DNA from: DAOPYE01 sp035352715
GTDB lineage: Bacteria; Acidobacteriota; Holophagae; Holophagales; Holophagaceae
NCBI GenBank assembly: GCA_035352715.1
Contig: DAOPYE010000028.1
Span: 1-27,872 of the forward strand
Length of the DNA: 27,872 nucleotides
Reading direction: 5' to 3'
Positions 15,876-23,473 of this stretch are shown here, piece after piece. Position 1 is the stretch's first letter; the number at the start of each line of letters is the position of its first letter. Position numbers and translations under genes: made by a program. The notes beneath the pieces are model-generated. The model made no database searches and was not told where the DNA came from. It was given only the letters and a program-made list of their open reading frames with translations.

Positions 15876-17369
15876 ATGTCCCGACCTGTTGTTACTCGAT
15901 TTGCGCCCAGCCCGACCGGAATGCTGCACATTGGTGGCGTTCGCACTGCGCTGTTCTGCTGGCTTTATGCGCGAAAGCACGGCGGGCGTTTCATCCTGCG
16001 CGTGGAGGACACGGATCTTACGCGCTCCACGGACGACAACATCCGCATCATCGAAGAGGGCATGGCCTGGGTGGGGCTGGATTGGGACGAGGGGCCCATC
16101 CCTGGAGAACCCACGCGCTGGGTGGGCGAGCATGGTCCGTACCGCCAGATGCAGCGCATGGAGAGCCACTACAAGCCCGCGGTCGATAAGCTGCTGGCCG
16201 AAGGGAAGGCCTACCGCTGCCGCTGCACGCGCGAGGATCTGGACGAGCGCCGCAAGGCCGCTGAAGCCGCGGGGCACCCCTTCCAATACAACCGGGGCGT
16301 GGACGCCGGGAAGGGATGTCGCGACAAGGGCCATGACGCCAGCCAGCCCTTTTCCGTGCGCCTGAAGATGCCCGAAGGTCAGGAGTCCTGGCTGGAGGAT
16401 GGCGATATCGTGCTGCACGATCTCATCAAGGGCGACATCCGTTTCCCCGCTTCGACGCTGGACGATTGGATCATCGCCCGCACCGGCGAGGGCGGCGAGA
16501 GCGGCGTGCCCACCTACAACTTCTGCGTGGTCATCGACGACACCTGCATGGAAGTGAGCCACGTCATCCGCGGAGATGATCATGTCTCCAACACGCCCAA
16601 GCAGATCGCCCTCTATCACGCGCTGGGTTACGAGCTGCCCGCCTTCGCCCACGTGCCGATGATCCTCGGCCCGGACGGCGCGAAGCTCAGCAAGCGCCAT
16701 GGCGCCACCAGCATCACCGAATACCAGGCCATGGGCTTCCTGCCATCGGCGATCCGCCTTGCCTTGGCGCGCCTTTCCTGGACCCCCAAGGTGGATGGCC
16801 AGGCGCCGGAGACCGCCGAGGATGAAATCCTCTCCGATGAGGAGATGGTGCGCCTGTTCGATCTGGGGGACATCCAGAAGAGCCCGGCCCGCTTCGATAT
16901 GGACAAGCTGGCGTGGATGAACCAGAAGCTGGTTCAGCGCGCCACTTGGCAGGAACTGGACGCGCATCTGGTCCCGTTCATGCCGGAAGCCTACGCCGCC
17001 AAGTCCGACGACTGGAAGCGCATCGCCATCACCAGCACACAAAAGGGCAAGTCGCTGAAGGACATGGCCGAAGCCCTTGCGTTCGTATGGGAAGCGCCTG
17101 CCGAATTCGACCCCAAGGCCGTGGAGAAGTTTTTGACAGAAGCTGTCAAACCCGCTCTTCGCGACGTCGTAGCCCTCTCCGACTATGAACACGATGCGCT
17201 GCAGGCCGCCTTCAACGGCATCCTGGAGCGCTACGGCCTCAAGCTGAAGGATCTCGCCCAGGCCCTGCGCGTGGCGCTTGCCGGGAAACCCGTCAGCCCA
17301 CCGATCTTCGACACGCTGTTCCTGCTGGGCCAGGAAGAAGTCGCCCGGCGCATCGGGAAGTGGCTGTAG
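15876..17369 (+). CDS. gltX: Glutamyl-tRNA synthetase
   Basis: Class I synthetase charging tRNA-Glu; 497 aa, normal length. The HIGH-type motif is FAPSPTGMLHIGG (His18-Gly21) and the KMSKS-type motif is KLSKRH (from Lys270). Catalytic-domain landmarks include RVEDTDLTRS, YRCRCT and VIRGDDHVSNTPKQ. The C-terminal helical anticodon-binding domain spans about 330-497. ATG 15876 begins MSRPVVTRFAPSPTG as in homologues, with TGAGG a few bases upstream; the frame extends upstream without homology. It may be the discriminating or non-discriminating (Glu/Gln) type, which I cannot tell here. tRNA-Asn follows but has its own promoter. Confidence 0.96.
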   Translation: MSRPVVTRFAPSPTGMLHIGGVRTALFCWLYARKHGGRFILRVEDTDLTRSTDDNIRIIEEGMAWVGLDWDEGPIPGEPTRWVGEHGPYRQMQRMESHYKPAVDKLLAEGKAYRCRCTREDLDERRKAAEAAGHPFQYNRGVDAGKGCRDKGHDASQPFSVRLKMPEGQESWLEDGDIVLHDLIKGDIRFPASTLDDWIIARTGEGGESGVPTYNFCVVIDDTCMEVSHVIRGDDHVSNTPKQIALYHALGYELPAFAHVPMILGPDGAKLSKRHGATSITEYQAMGFLPSAIRLALARLSWTPKVDGQAPETAEDEILSDEEMVRLFDLGDIQKSPARFDMDKLAWMNQKLVQRATWQELDAHLVPFMPEAYAAKSDDWKRIAITSTQKGKSLKDMAEALAFVWEAPAEFDPKAVEKFLTEAVKPALRDVVALSDYEHDALQAAFNGILERYGLKLKDLAQALRVALAGKPVSPPIFDTLFLLGQEEVARRIGKWL

Positions 17370-17393
17370 CGTGGCTCTGGGAAGAATCTGTGC

Positions 17394-17421
17394 TTGCCCA
17401 CCGTCACTGTTCTGATAGAAT
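17394..17421 (+). promoter_or_regulatory. Sigma-70-type promoter for tRNA-Asn
   Basis: TTGCCC (17394-17399) and TAGAAT (17416-17421) are separated by 16 bp, and the tRNA begins 13 nt after the -10 box. Spacing and position fit a housekeeping promoter, separating the tRNA from gltX. Confidence 0.65.
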
Positions 17422-17434
17422 TTCATTTCCCCTT

Positions 17435-17509
17435 TCCGGAGTAGCTCAGGGGTAGAGCGATCGGCTGTTAACCGATTGGTCGGGGGTTCAAATCCCTCCT
17501 CCGGAGCCA
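17435..17509 (+). tRNA. tRNA-Asn (anticodon GUU), CCA encoded
   Basis: Acceptor TCCGGAG pairs with CTCCGGA, followed by discriminator G and encoded CCA. The D-arm is GCTCAGGGGTAGAGC. The anticodon stem ATCGG/CCGAT holds loop CTGTTAA, giving GUU. The T-arm is GGGGGTTCAAATCCCTC. A terminator follows directly, so it is a single-gene transcript. Confidence 0.97.
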
Positions 17510-17513
17510 GACG

Positions 17514-17540
17514 AACGCCTCGCGAAAGCGAGGCGTTTTT
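17514..17540 (+). terminator. Rho-independent terminator after tRNA-Asn
   Basis: A perfect 9-bp stem ACGCCTCGC/GCGAGGCGT with a GAAA tetraloop runs into TTTTT. It begins five bases after the CCA end. Confidence 0.93.
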
Positions 17541-17811
17541 GGTTATGTGCCGAAGAGGGATTTGAACGGCAGTGGCGCGCAGGTAGGCTCAGCTTTCTGC
17601 ATCTGATACAAAGTAGCTCCTGTCGTTCAGGGTACGGACGTGCTTGATTCTGAATCTTGGCTGTCTGTGGCGGCTCGGATCAGAAGACTGCGTCGCGGCG
17701 TTTTGGGTAGACGTTTAGGCGCATATGGAACTCTCCAGGCTTACTTGGATAGCGAAAAATATTGGAGATGGGTCGAGTGTGATTGATTCCTGCCACCGCA
17801 AAGGATTCGTC
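17541..17811. other. Non-coding interval with an inverted tRNA T-arm fragment
   Basis: No gene is seen in these 271 bases. At 17555-17567 the 13 bases GAGGGATTTGAAC are the exact reverse complement of the tRNA-Asn T-arm at 17486-17498. On the minus strand they continue into TTCGGCA, resembling the 3' end of a tRNA, but no stem partner or cloverleaf can be built. It could be a relic of a second tRNA or of an integration event. The interval also carries the 5' leader of the following gene. Confidence 0.5.
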
Positions 17812-18735
17812 ATGGCCGGGTTCCCAGACGCTGACTTCTGCCTGTACCTCGACTTCGAACGGGGCACCGAGCAGCCAACGCGAGTTTTCCAGGCCATGAT
17901 CAACCTGATCAATACGCTCCAAGGCATTGAGAGTGGTCTGCTACACAGCATTCAGCCGGAATTGAACCCCGTTTTCATTCTGGAGGATCTTGAGACTAGT
18001 TCACTCAAAACCTGGATCAGACGGAAGATAAATGGGACTTTGAAAACTATTGATTCTGAAGCGCTCAAGAGTGGGGACTGGAAGAAAGTGCTTGGTTCTT
18101 ATCTTTCCAAGGGAGTGAACAGACTGATCGCGGCAACGGGAGAACCCGAAGTCACACGAGATTCGCTCCGAAGCATTTCATGCGACATCGCCACTCTGGC
18201 AGAGGAAACCGGCCTCAGTGCCCTAACGCTCTATGAACCAATGGGCATTAGCGAGGTGGCGACTCATCTACAGTCCATCTCATCTGCAACAGTCCCACTG
18301 CTCAGTGGCGACCGCATCTCGTTACTAACTGAATTCGGAGAGACCCCCGTGCACATTGGGTTTAATCTCACCCCGGATCGACTGGATGAAATCCTGACAG
18401 CGGAAATTATTACCAATGAATCAATCGAAATCCTGAAGATCCGAAAGCCGGATCTTTTGGGAGATGCACAGTGGGAATTCCGTCTCGGGAAAGACCCTTT
18501 TACGGCCAAGCTCTGTGATGTGGAGTGGCTACATCGGTTCAGGGCACGGCATATCGTCCTCCAGTCGGGTGATGCCCAGCGAGTAAAGGTCAGAACGACG
18601 ACCAAATTTGGTCACGATCGTGAAATTGTCTCTTTGCATCGGGAAATTCTGAATGTTTTGGAGGAGCAACATCTTCCCTCTGAGCCCATTCTGGAGCCCC
18701 TTCTGCCAACTTCCGACCCCATTGTTCAGACATAG
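17812..18735 (+). CDS. Uncharacterised protein, lower GC than neighbours
   Basis: A 307-aa soluble protein with no signal peptide or membrane segment, and no function I can name. I chose ATG 17812 because AAAGGA lies an ideal distance upstream and the N-terminus (ADFCLYLDFERGT, residues 7-19) then starts a compact domain; an in-frame ATG at 17725 would add 29 residues. Visible blocks are DFERGTEQPTRVFQAMINL, NPVFILEDLETSSLKTWIRR and WKKVLGSYLSKGVNRLI, which recall a scattered family of uncharacterised bacterial proteins (from memory, not searched). A second half (about 165-280) is mixed alpha/beta. Codon use is clearly more AT-rich than its neighbours, and it stands alone after tRNA-Asn, so horizontal acquisition is likely. 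A defence or mobile-element accessory role is possible, but there is no direct evidence. Confidence 0.75.
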   Translation: MAGFPDADFCLYLDFERGTEQPTRVFQAMINLINTLQGIESGLLHSIQPELNPVFILEDLETSSLKTWIRRKINGTLKTIDSEALKSGDWKKVLGSYLSKGVNRLIAATGEPEVTRDSLRSISCDIATLAEETGLSALTLYEPMGISEVATHLQSISSATVPLLSGDRISLLTEFGETPVHIGFNLTPDRLDEILTAEIITNESIEILKIRKPDLLGDAQWEFRLGKDPFTAKLCDVEWLHRFRARHIVLQSGDAQRVKVRTTTKFGHDREIVSLHREILNVLEEQHLPSEPILEPLLPTSDPIVQT

Positions 18736-18930
18736 GCTGGGCGATACCGTCTCCTCAATACTCGAAGACGCTCCATTCCCGAAGTGCCCTGATCTCATGA
18801 AGAATCCTGTTCCAGAAATTTATCTGAACCTAACTTCCCACCCGCAGCCTGGAAACGGCCCTTTGGGCCCATAGCTCGAACAAGAACTATCGGGCCGTGA
18901 ACGTCGGGCGCTAGGGCAGCTTGCCCGCGG

Positions 18931-19923
18931 TTAGTTGGCGGGTTCGATTTCCTGCACGAAAGCTTCCAGGAATTCCACCACCTGTCGTTCGAACAGGGCT
19001 GGGTTCAGCTCGCGGCCCTGGAGCTTGAAGTGGTTCACGCCCAGGCGGAGTAGTTCCTGGCGGGCGATGGGCGAGATATTGAAGGCCCCGCCGCCGGGCA
19101 AGGTCTTGAAGTCCTTGATCGTGCCGAATTGCTTGTCCGCGATGGCCTCGACGCGGCGGCAGGTCGCAGCGTCTACGCCTTCGGGCAGGAGCGTTCGGTA
19201 GTTGTTCGGCATATGGCGGAAACAGGTTGGGATGTTCTGGACCTGGAACTGTTCGTCAGCGGTGTTCATGCCCGCAAGGCTGTTGCGGCTCAGGGCTCGA
19301 TAGTGGTCTTTTCTCTGGCAGAAGAGGGCGCAGGTGTCGTTCAGGATGAAGGACAGCTTCTCGATCGGCAGCTTGGCGAGCAGTTCGGGCTGGTAGGCGA
19401 ACACGGGGATCATCACGACCACGTCGTAGATCTCGCATGCGCGGATGTATTCCTCCAGGGTTCCGTAAGCGAAGCAGATGGAGCCCATGACCTTGAACTT
19501 GGGGTAGTTCTGCTTGACATGCCAGGTGAGGGCGCGGGTGGCCACCGTGACGCTGTTCATGTCGTTCTCGAGATGGCGCAATAGATAATTGCCATCCTCA
19601 TCTTCGAGATCCACGCTCTCCAGGACGTTATTGAGCGTCAGCTGAAACGAGATGCCGTGGTCGTTGAGCTTCTTGACCCGCCGGACCGCTTCGTTCAGGT
19701 TGTCGATGGTGACATCGTACAGCTGCACGCCATGGGTCAGCTTGGTGTTGGCCATGCGGTGGTTGAAGATGGCCCGCCCGCCGTTCCACTGCAATCCCTG
19801 CACCGCGTCGTAGGCCTGGATCTCGATGTTCTTGTCCAGCCGTCGAGCCCAATCCGCCAACTCGATGATCCGATCGGTGCGCGTAAATCCGCCACCGACG
19901 TTGATGTAATAGCGGGTTCCCAT
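18931..19923 (-). CDS. Peptidase-U32-like protein, paralog 1
   Basis: A 330-aa soluble protein resembling the U32 (collagenase-like protease/UbiU-UbiV) TIM-barrel superfamily. The U32-like signs are ILNDTCALFCQRKDHY (Cys198, Cys202, His207) and the C-terminal NHFKLQGRE, which parallels the KIEGR element of U32 proteins. Other cysteines at 234 and about 255 could complete a four-Cys iron-sulfur site as in UbiU/UbiV, but this is inference. The N-terminus YYINVGGGFTRTDRI and the segment IEIQAYDAVQGLQWNGGR (33-50) are shared with the paralog at 21948-22919. Proteolytic activity has rarely been shown for U32 proteins, so I do not assume it. It starts at ATG 19923 with TAGGAAG upstream. A weak GGCCC-AAA-GGGCC hairpin (about 18858-18870) lies downstream. 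Confidence 0.75.
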   Translation of the reverse strand: MGTRYYINVGGGFTRTDRIIELADWARRLDKNIEIQAYDAVQGLQWNGGRAIFNHRMANTKLTHGVQLYDVTIDNLNEAVRRVKKLNDHGISFQLTLNNVLESVDLEDEDGNYLLRHLENDMNSVTVATRALTWHVKQNYPKFKVMGSICFAYGTLEEYIRACEIYDVVVMIPVFAYQPELLAKLPIEKLSFILNDTCALFCQRKDHYRALSRNSLAGMNTADEQFQVQNIPTCFRHMPNNYRTLLPEGVDAATCRRVEAIADKQFGTIKDFKTLPGGGAFNISPIARQELLRLGVNHFKLQGRELNPALFERQVVEFLEAFVQEIEPAN

Positions 19924-20121
19924 GCTTGGCTTCCTATCTGTTTCGATTCCACTGGAACAAAGAAAACATATCGATCAGGTCCGCTTCTCCGGTTGATCCG
20001 ATTTGGGGGAGCCCTTGAAACCGTTTGAGCCCATGCGGCCATCCACCAAACACCCTCAAAGATATCGAAACGAGCATGGGGAGGGAAGGAAGCAGCGCCG
20101 CTGCGCCAGTGCCCGTAATGG

Positions 20122-20152
20122 AAAGCGGCCCACCAGGATGGCGGGCCGCTTT
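20122..20152 (-). terminator. Probable terminator of the GH8 gene
   Basis: On the minus strand AAAGCGGCCC pairs perfectly with GGGCCGCTTT, with two further inner pairs after one mismatch and a 5-nt loop. It lies about 25 nt after the GH8 stop. The T-tract is short (TTT then CC). The rest of 19924-20175 shows no gene and should hold the promoter of U32-like paralog 1. Confidence 0.7.
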
Positions 20153-20175
20153 GGGGCATTCCTGCCGGACGCTGC

Positions 20176-21660
20176 CTACTTGGCGGGAGCCTCGATGATG
20201 CGGAAGTTCCCGCTGCAGTGCAGCATGCTCATGATGTAGAGCATGCCGTCGAAATAGCGCTGATCCCCAACGGGAATGGGCGTTCTCCACAGCTCTTCCA
20301 CGAACGCCTTGGCGTTGGGGCCTGGCGTCGCGGCGAGGCTTGCAACGGTGGTCGCGGCCACCATGCCCGTCGAATGCCGAGTGGAAAGGGGCTTGCCGTC
20401 CAGCGTGTATTGATCGGGGAAGGTGCTGATGCCCTCGCCGACCAGAAATTTCTGGATGCGGTCGCTGAGTTCCGTCTGACGGCCATCCTTGCGCCACCAG
20501 TTGAAGTCGACCGACCAGTTGCTCGCGGTGCGCCACGAGTCGTAGCTGAAGGGAAGGGGCTCCCCCTTCTGGTTGATGATGGGGCTCATGTCAAAGTGGT
20601 TGCGGTCCGGCGACAGCCCGGTCTTGGGCCCGACGACCTTGCAGAACAATTCGCGGCTGACATCGGCGGCCTTGGCCCAGAATTCACGATCCTCCTGGGG
20701 CCCCCAGCGGGAAAAGAGCTCGTAGAACGCGGGCAGGTGGTAGGACGCGTCGGTGCTGCCCGTGCCCACATCGGGGATGAAGCGGATCATGTTGTGCGCT
20801 TCTTCCACCATGGGACCTGCACTTTCAGGGCGCGGCTTGAAACCGCCGGGCCACTTGAAGGGGGGAGGCGGCGTTTTGCCCTGTCCCTTCAGTTCGATGT
20901 TCACGTTGGTCTGGGCCTGCGTCCGCTCGTTGTTGTTCGGGCTGCCCTGCTTGGTCGGATCGAAGGAGAAGGGCTTGTCCTCGGGATGGATGCGGAAGGG
21001 GCCCGTGGCGGTGAGCACGGGGTGGTGACGCATCACATGAAGGATGCGATCCGCTTCCTTCTGATAGTTGTAGATGCCCTGGCCATTGCCCCAGCGACGT
21101 GCGGCGAAGAGCAGCGCCATGGCGTAATACTCCTCGCCGTCGGGGGCGGGGCCCGTGGAGCGCGGCGTGCCATCCGTGTTCATCGACCAGGCGTAGTACC
21201 CGACATTGGGGTTCTTGGGATCGGTGATGAGCATGTAGGTGTTGGACCAGTTCCAGAGCGCGTCAAACTCGCGCTTCTTGTCCATCTGGACAGCGATCAT
21301 CATGCCGTAGCTCATGCCCTCGGAACGCGCGTCGTTATTGGCCCAGTCCGTGATGTAGCCCAGCGGGCCGTTGGCGTTGGATCCTGCTTCGAAATACACG
21401 CGCTCGGACAGGGCGTCGCCGTGGAAGAGTTGCTGGAACGCCCTGTCCAGCTTGCTCTGGATTTCCTGCGGGGTGCGCCCGGCTTCCGCAAAGAGGTTGC
21501 GATACTGCTTCGTTTTGTAGGCGCCCTCGCCATCGCCCGGCATCCGGGTGATGGGGCCGAGGGGCGCATTGGTGTGAGGCCTCGGTGGCGAGAATTGCCC
21601 GAAAGCCGTCGAGGCCACCAGGGCCATCAGGATGGGCAGAGAAGCGTAAGCACGGCGCAA
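20176..21660 (-). CDS. Secreted GH8 glycosidase, likely reducing-end xylose-releasing exo-oligoxylanase (Rex-like)
   Basis: Predicted to trim xylose from the reducing end of xylo-oligosaccharides (EC 3.2.1.156 by resemblance); 494 aa with this start. The signal peptide is about 1-21 (RRAYASLPILMALVASTAFG). GH8 motifs are ARSEGMSYGMMIAVQMDKKR with acid Glu114, WSMNTDGTPRSTGPAPDGEE with Asp174, and FIPDVGTGSTDASYHLPAF with a likely catalytic Asp. Endo-cellulases of GH8 share this fold, but the motif wording is closer to Rex enzymes as I recall them. I prefer the TTG at 21660 because GCGAGGTTGCC precedes it, nearly identical to the rpmB RBS in this window. The open frame reaches an upstream TTG at 21696 with no RBS. 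It lies between two U32-like paralogs. Confidence 0.9.
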   Translation of the reverse strand: MRRAYASLPILMALVASTAFGQFSPPRPHTNAPLGPITRMPGDGEGAYKTKQYRNLFAEAGRTPQEIQSKLDRAFQQLFHGDALSERVYFEAGSNANGPLGYITDWANNDARSEGMSYGMMIAVQMDKKREFDALWNWSNTYMLITDPKNPNVGYYAWSMNTDGTPRSTGPAPDGEEYYAMALLFAARRWGNGQGIYNYQKEADRILHVMRHHPVLTATGPFRIHPEDKPFSFDPTKQGSPNNNERTQAQTNVNIELKGQGKTPPPPFKWPGGFKPRPESAGPMVEEAHNMIRFIPDVGTGSTDASYHLPAFYELFSRWGPQEDREFWAKAADVSRELFCKVVGPKTGLSPDRNHFDMSPIINQKGEPLPFSYDSWRTASNWSVDFNWWRKDGRQTELSDRIQKFLVGEGISTFPDQYTLDGKPLSTRHSTGMVAATTVASLAATPGPNAKAFVEELWRTPIPVGDQRYFDGMLYIMSMLHCSGNFRIIEAPAK

Positions 21661-21947
21661 GGCAACCTCGCTGGCAAAGGGATGGGAGAAAGCCAACCAA
21701 GCAGGGTTTAGCTGGCAAGAGTCATGGGCTCTTGGTCTGATAGACGGGCCTTAAATTACTCTGGTTGACGAGCGCCATATCATTTTTTGTCGAGGCGTCA
21801 CGGGTTTGTGGTCGGCAGGCCATGACACGTCATTTCTGAAAGGCCGCTGAGGTGTCGACTCCTCCGTTGGGGCCGCTGAATGCTTGTCGTTGGGGAGATC
21901 TTGCCGTGGGCGCATGGCACCACTGAAACCCAAGGTCTTGCCCGAAA
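21661..21947. other. Intergenic region upstream of the GH8 gene
   Basis: This stretch of 287 bases shows no gene on either strand. It should hold the GH8 promoter and the 3' end signals of U32-like paralog 2. It includes an AT-rich patch around 21750-21788, unlike the flanking DNA. I could not settle on a promoter or a convincing terminator hairpin. Confidence 0.4.
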
Positions 21948-22919
21948 TCAGAGCTCTTCCCTGACGATCCTCTCCAGAAAATCGATGACGGCTGTATGGT
22001 ATTCCTTGTTGTTGTACTCGCGGCCCTGGAGCTTGAAGTTGCAGATGCCCCGACGGATGAGTTCCCTTCGGGTGGTGGGTGTGATGTTGAAGTCGTACTC
22101 CAGGTCTCCCGAGGAGAGACCATCGTTGATCCGTTGCGAAGAGAAGACATCAATCAGGTGTTTGTTGAACGTTGAGTCCGTCTGCTTGACGACCCGCTCT
22201 CGAAGGGCGGGGGTTTTGATGAAACAGTCCGAACAGGGCGTGTTCTGGAACTGTTCCTGTGGGGTGTCGTTCCCACTCAGATAGCACCGTGAAATGGCGT
22301 CATAATGCTCTTTGCGCGTGCAAAGCAGAAAGCACTGATCATTGACGATGAATACCAGCTTGTCTAAAGGAAGACCTTCCATCATCTCTGTTGCATAAGC
22401 AAACTTGGGCAGCAGGACGACCTTGTCGTACCGCTCGCAGAATTCCTTGGCCTTCTCTTTGCCTCCAATGCAGAAGCAGATGGAAGCAGTGATCGAGTAA
22501 TTGGGGAAATTCTGAGAGATGTGCTGCGTCAAGGCGCGCGAGGCCACCGTGACCCCATTCCTCTCATTCTGGAGATGATGCAGAAGGTAGTTGCCGACTT
22601 CATCATCGGTGTCCACATTCTCAAGCGTGCTGTTGAGAACAAGGTTGAAGGGAATGCCTGCGTCATTCAGCCTGCGGACACGGGCCACGGCTTCCTGAAC
22701 CTGATCCTGGGTGAGCGATTGGCGCCAGGGGGAATTCGGGTCGCTGATGTACTTGCTGTTGAAGATCAGGCGCCCTCCGTTCCACGAGAGGCCCTGCACC
22801 GTGTCGTACGCCTGGATCTGAATGTTCTTGCCCATCGCCATGACGCGTTCGTTCAGGTCAATGATTTCCTGGGTCCGATGCAGTCCCGCTGGCACAGTGA
22901 AAATGATTGGTTGTGTCAT
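21948..22919 (-). CDS. Peptidase-U32-like protein, paralog 2
   Basis: A 323-aa homologue of the protein at 18931-19923, collinear from the first residue. Shared blocks are IQIQAYDTVQGLSWNGGR (33-50), VRRLNDAGIPFNLVLN, NGVTVASRALTQHISQNFPN, IVNDQCFLLCTRKEHY (Cys196, Cys200, His205) and CNFKLQGRE near the C-terminus. Cys229-x2-Cys232 follows, giving a clear four-cysteine set that could bind a [4Fe-4S] cluster, as in UbiU/UbiV and TrhP; paralog 1 keeps only part of this spacing. I chose ATG 22919 because MTQPIIFTVPAGLHRTQEI then aligns with MGTRYYINVGGGFTRTDRI of paralog 1 without gaps, and GGAAG lies upstream; ATG 22946 would add nine residues. The function is unknown. Confidence 0.75.
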   Translation of the reverse strand: MTQPIIFTVPAGLHRTQEIIDLNERVMAMGKNIQIQAYDTVQGLSWNGGRLIFNSKYISDPNSPWRQSLTQDQVQEAVARVRRLNDAGIPFNLVLNSTLENVDTDDEVGNYLLHHLQNERNGVTVASRALTQHISQNFPNYSITASICFCIGGKEKAKEFCERYDKVVLLPKFAYATEMMEGLPLDKLVFIVNDQCFLLCTRKEHYDAISRCYLSGNDTPQEQFQNTPCSDCFIKTPALRERVVKQTDSTFNKHLIDVFSSQRINDGLSSGDLEYDFNITPTTRRELIRRGICNFKLQGREYNNKEYHTAVIDFLERIVREEL

Positions 22920-23117
22920 GGTTTCATCTTCCGCGCCTTGCTCCATTCCATGTTCCAGAAGATGGTTGAGGCGATGCTGATATCAATGGGAAACCCGAAA
23001 GTGTCGTGCTTGCATGGCCGGAGGCGCCGACGATCTGGCTTGGGCGCTTGAGATCGGCTGTCCCATGGCGGATGCTGCATCGCAAGGCGTCATGGCTTCA
23101 GGGGTGGGTGATGTGCG

Positions 23118-23243
23118 CTAGGCCTTCGACTCCGCCAGGATCTGGATGTTCTTGTTCAGCCGTTGGGCTTGCTTGGCAGTCTCGACGATCCGGTCAGTTC
23201 GGGTAAAGCTGCCTCCGATATCGATGTAATAGGGTTTGCCCAT
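23118..23243 (-). pseudogene. Truncated 5' end of a third U32-like paralog (41 codons)
   Basis: Reads MGKPYYIDIGGSFTRTDRIV and continues to KNIQILAESKA before TAG. It matches the first ~37 residues of paralog 1 (MGTRYYINVGGGFTRTDRII..., KNIEIQAYDA) and then ends. The leader is conserved too: TTCCAGT, then TAGGAAGCC, then AGC before the ATG, in both copies. Homology stops in the coding region; nothing recognisable of the family follows in the 198 bp before paralog 2. It is either a decayed copy or a short expressed peptide that keeps its own RBS. Confidence 0.75.
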
Positions 23244-23411
23244 GCTCGGCTTCCTAGGGTTTTGGCTTTGACTGGAATCAGGGCTGTCGGCGGAAATCGA
23301 AGAAGGCTTTCCCTGAATTACGGGCTGCCGCCATAGGGGTGATGAGGCTTTTGATTCCCGCGCAATGGCTTACGCTGACGCCATCCACGATAGCGAGACG
23401 ACCTATCAAAT

Positions 23412-23443
23412 GGAAGAAGCCCCCGGCTCTCGGCGCGGGGGGT
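23412..23443 (-). terminator. Possible terminator of the tsaB-rimI unit
   Basis: On the minus strand a CCCCC/GGGGG stem with a 12-14 nt loop is followed by the pyrimidine-rich CTTCTTCC. It is 30-60 nt after the rimI stop. The stem is short and the U-tract poor. The remainder of 23244-23473 shows no gene. Confidence 0.4.
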
Positions 23444-23473
23444 GCGGCTCACGCGGAAAGAACCTTCCTGTCG

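Noticed and set aside
14067..17426. Minus-strand open frame extending the GH51 protein to 1119 aa
   Set aside because: The upstream ~597 codons are antisense to gltX and show no family features; the signal peptide and RBS place the GH51 start at 15635.
17394..18930. Full integrative element behind tRNA-Asn
   Set aside because: No integrase, no direct repeat of the tRNA 3' end, and only one gene; at most a scar or single-gene insertion.
20218..21711. 497-aa plus-strand open frame opposite the GH8 gene
   Set aside because: Antisense shadow; the GH8 catalytic motifs on the minus strand are unambiguous.
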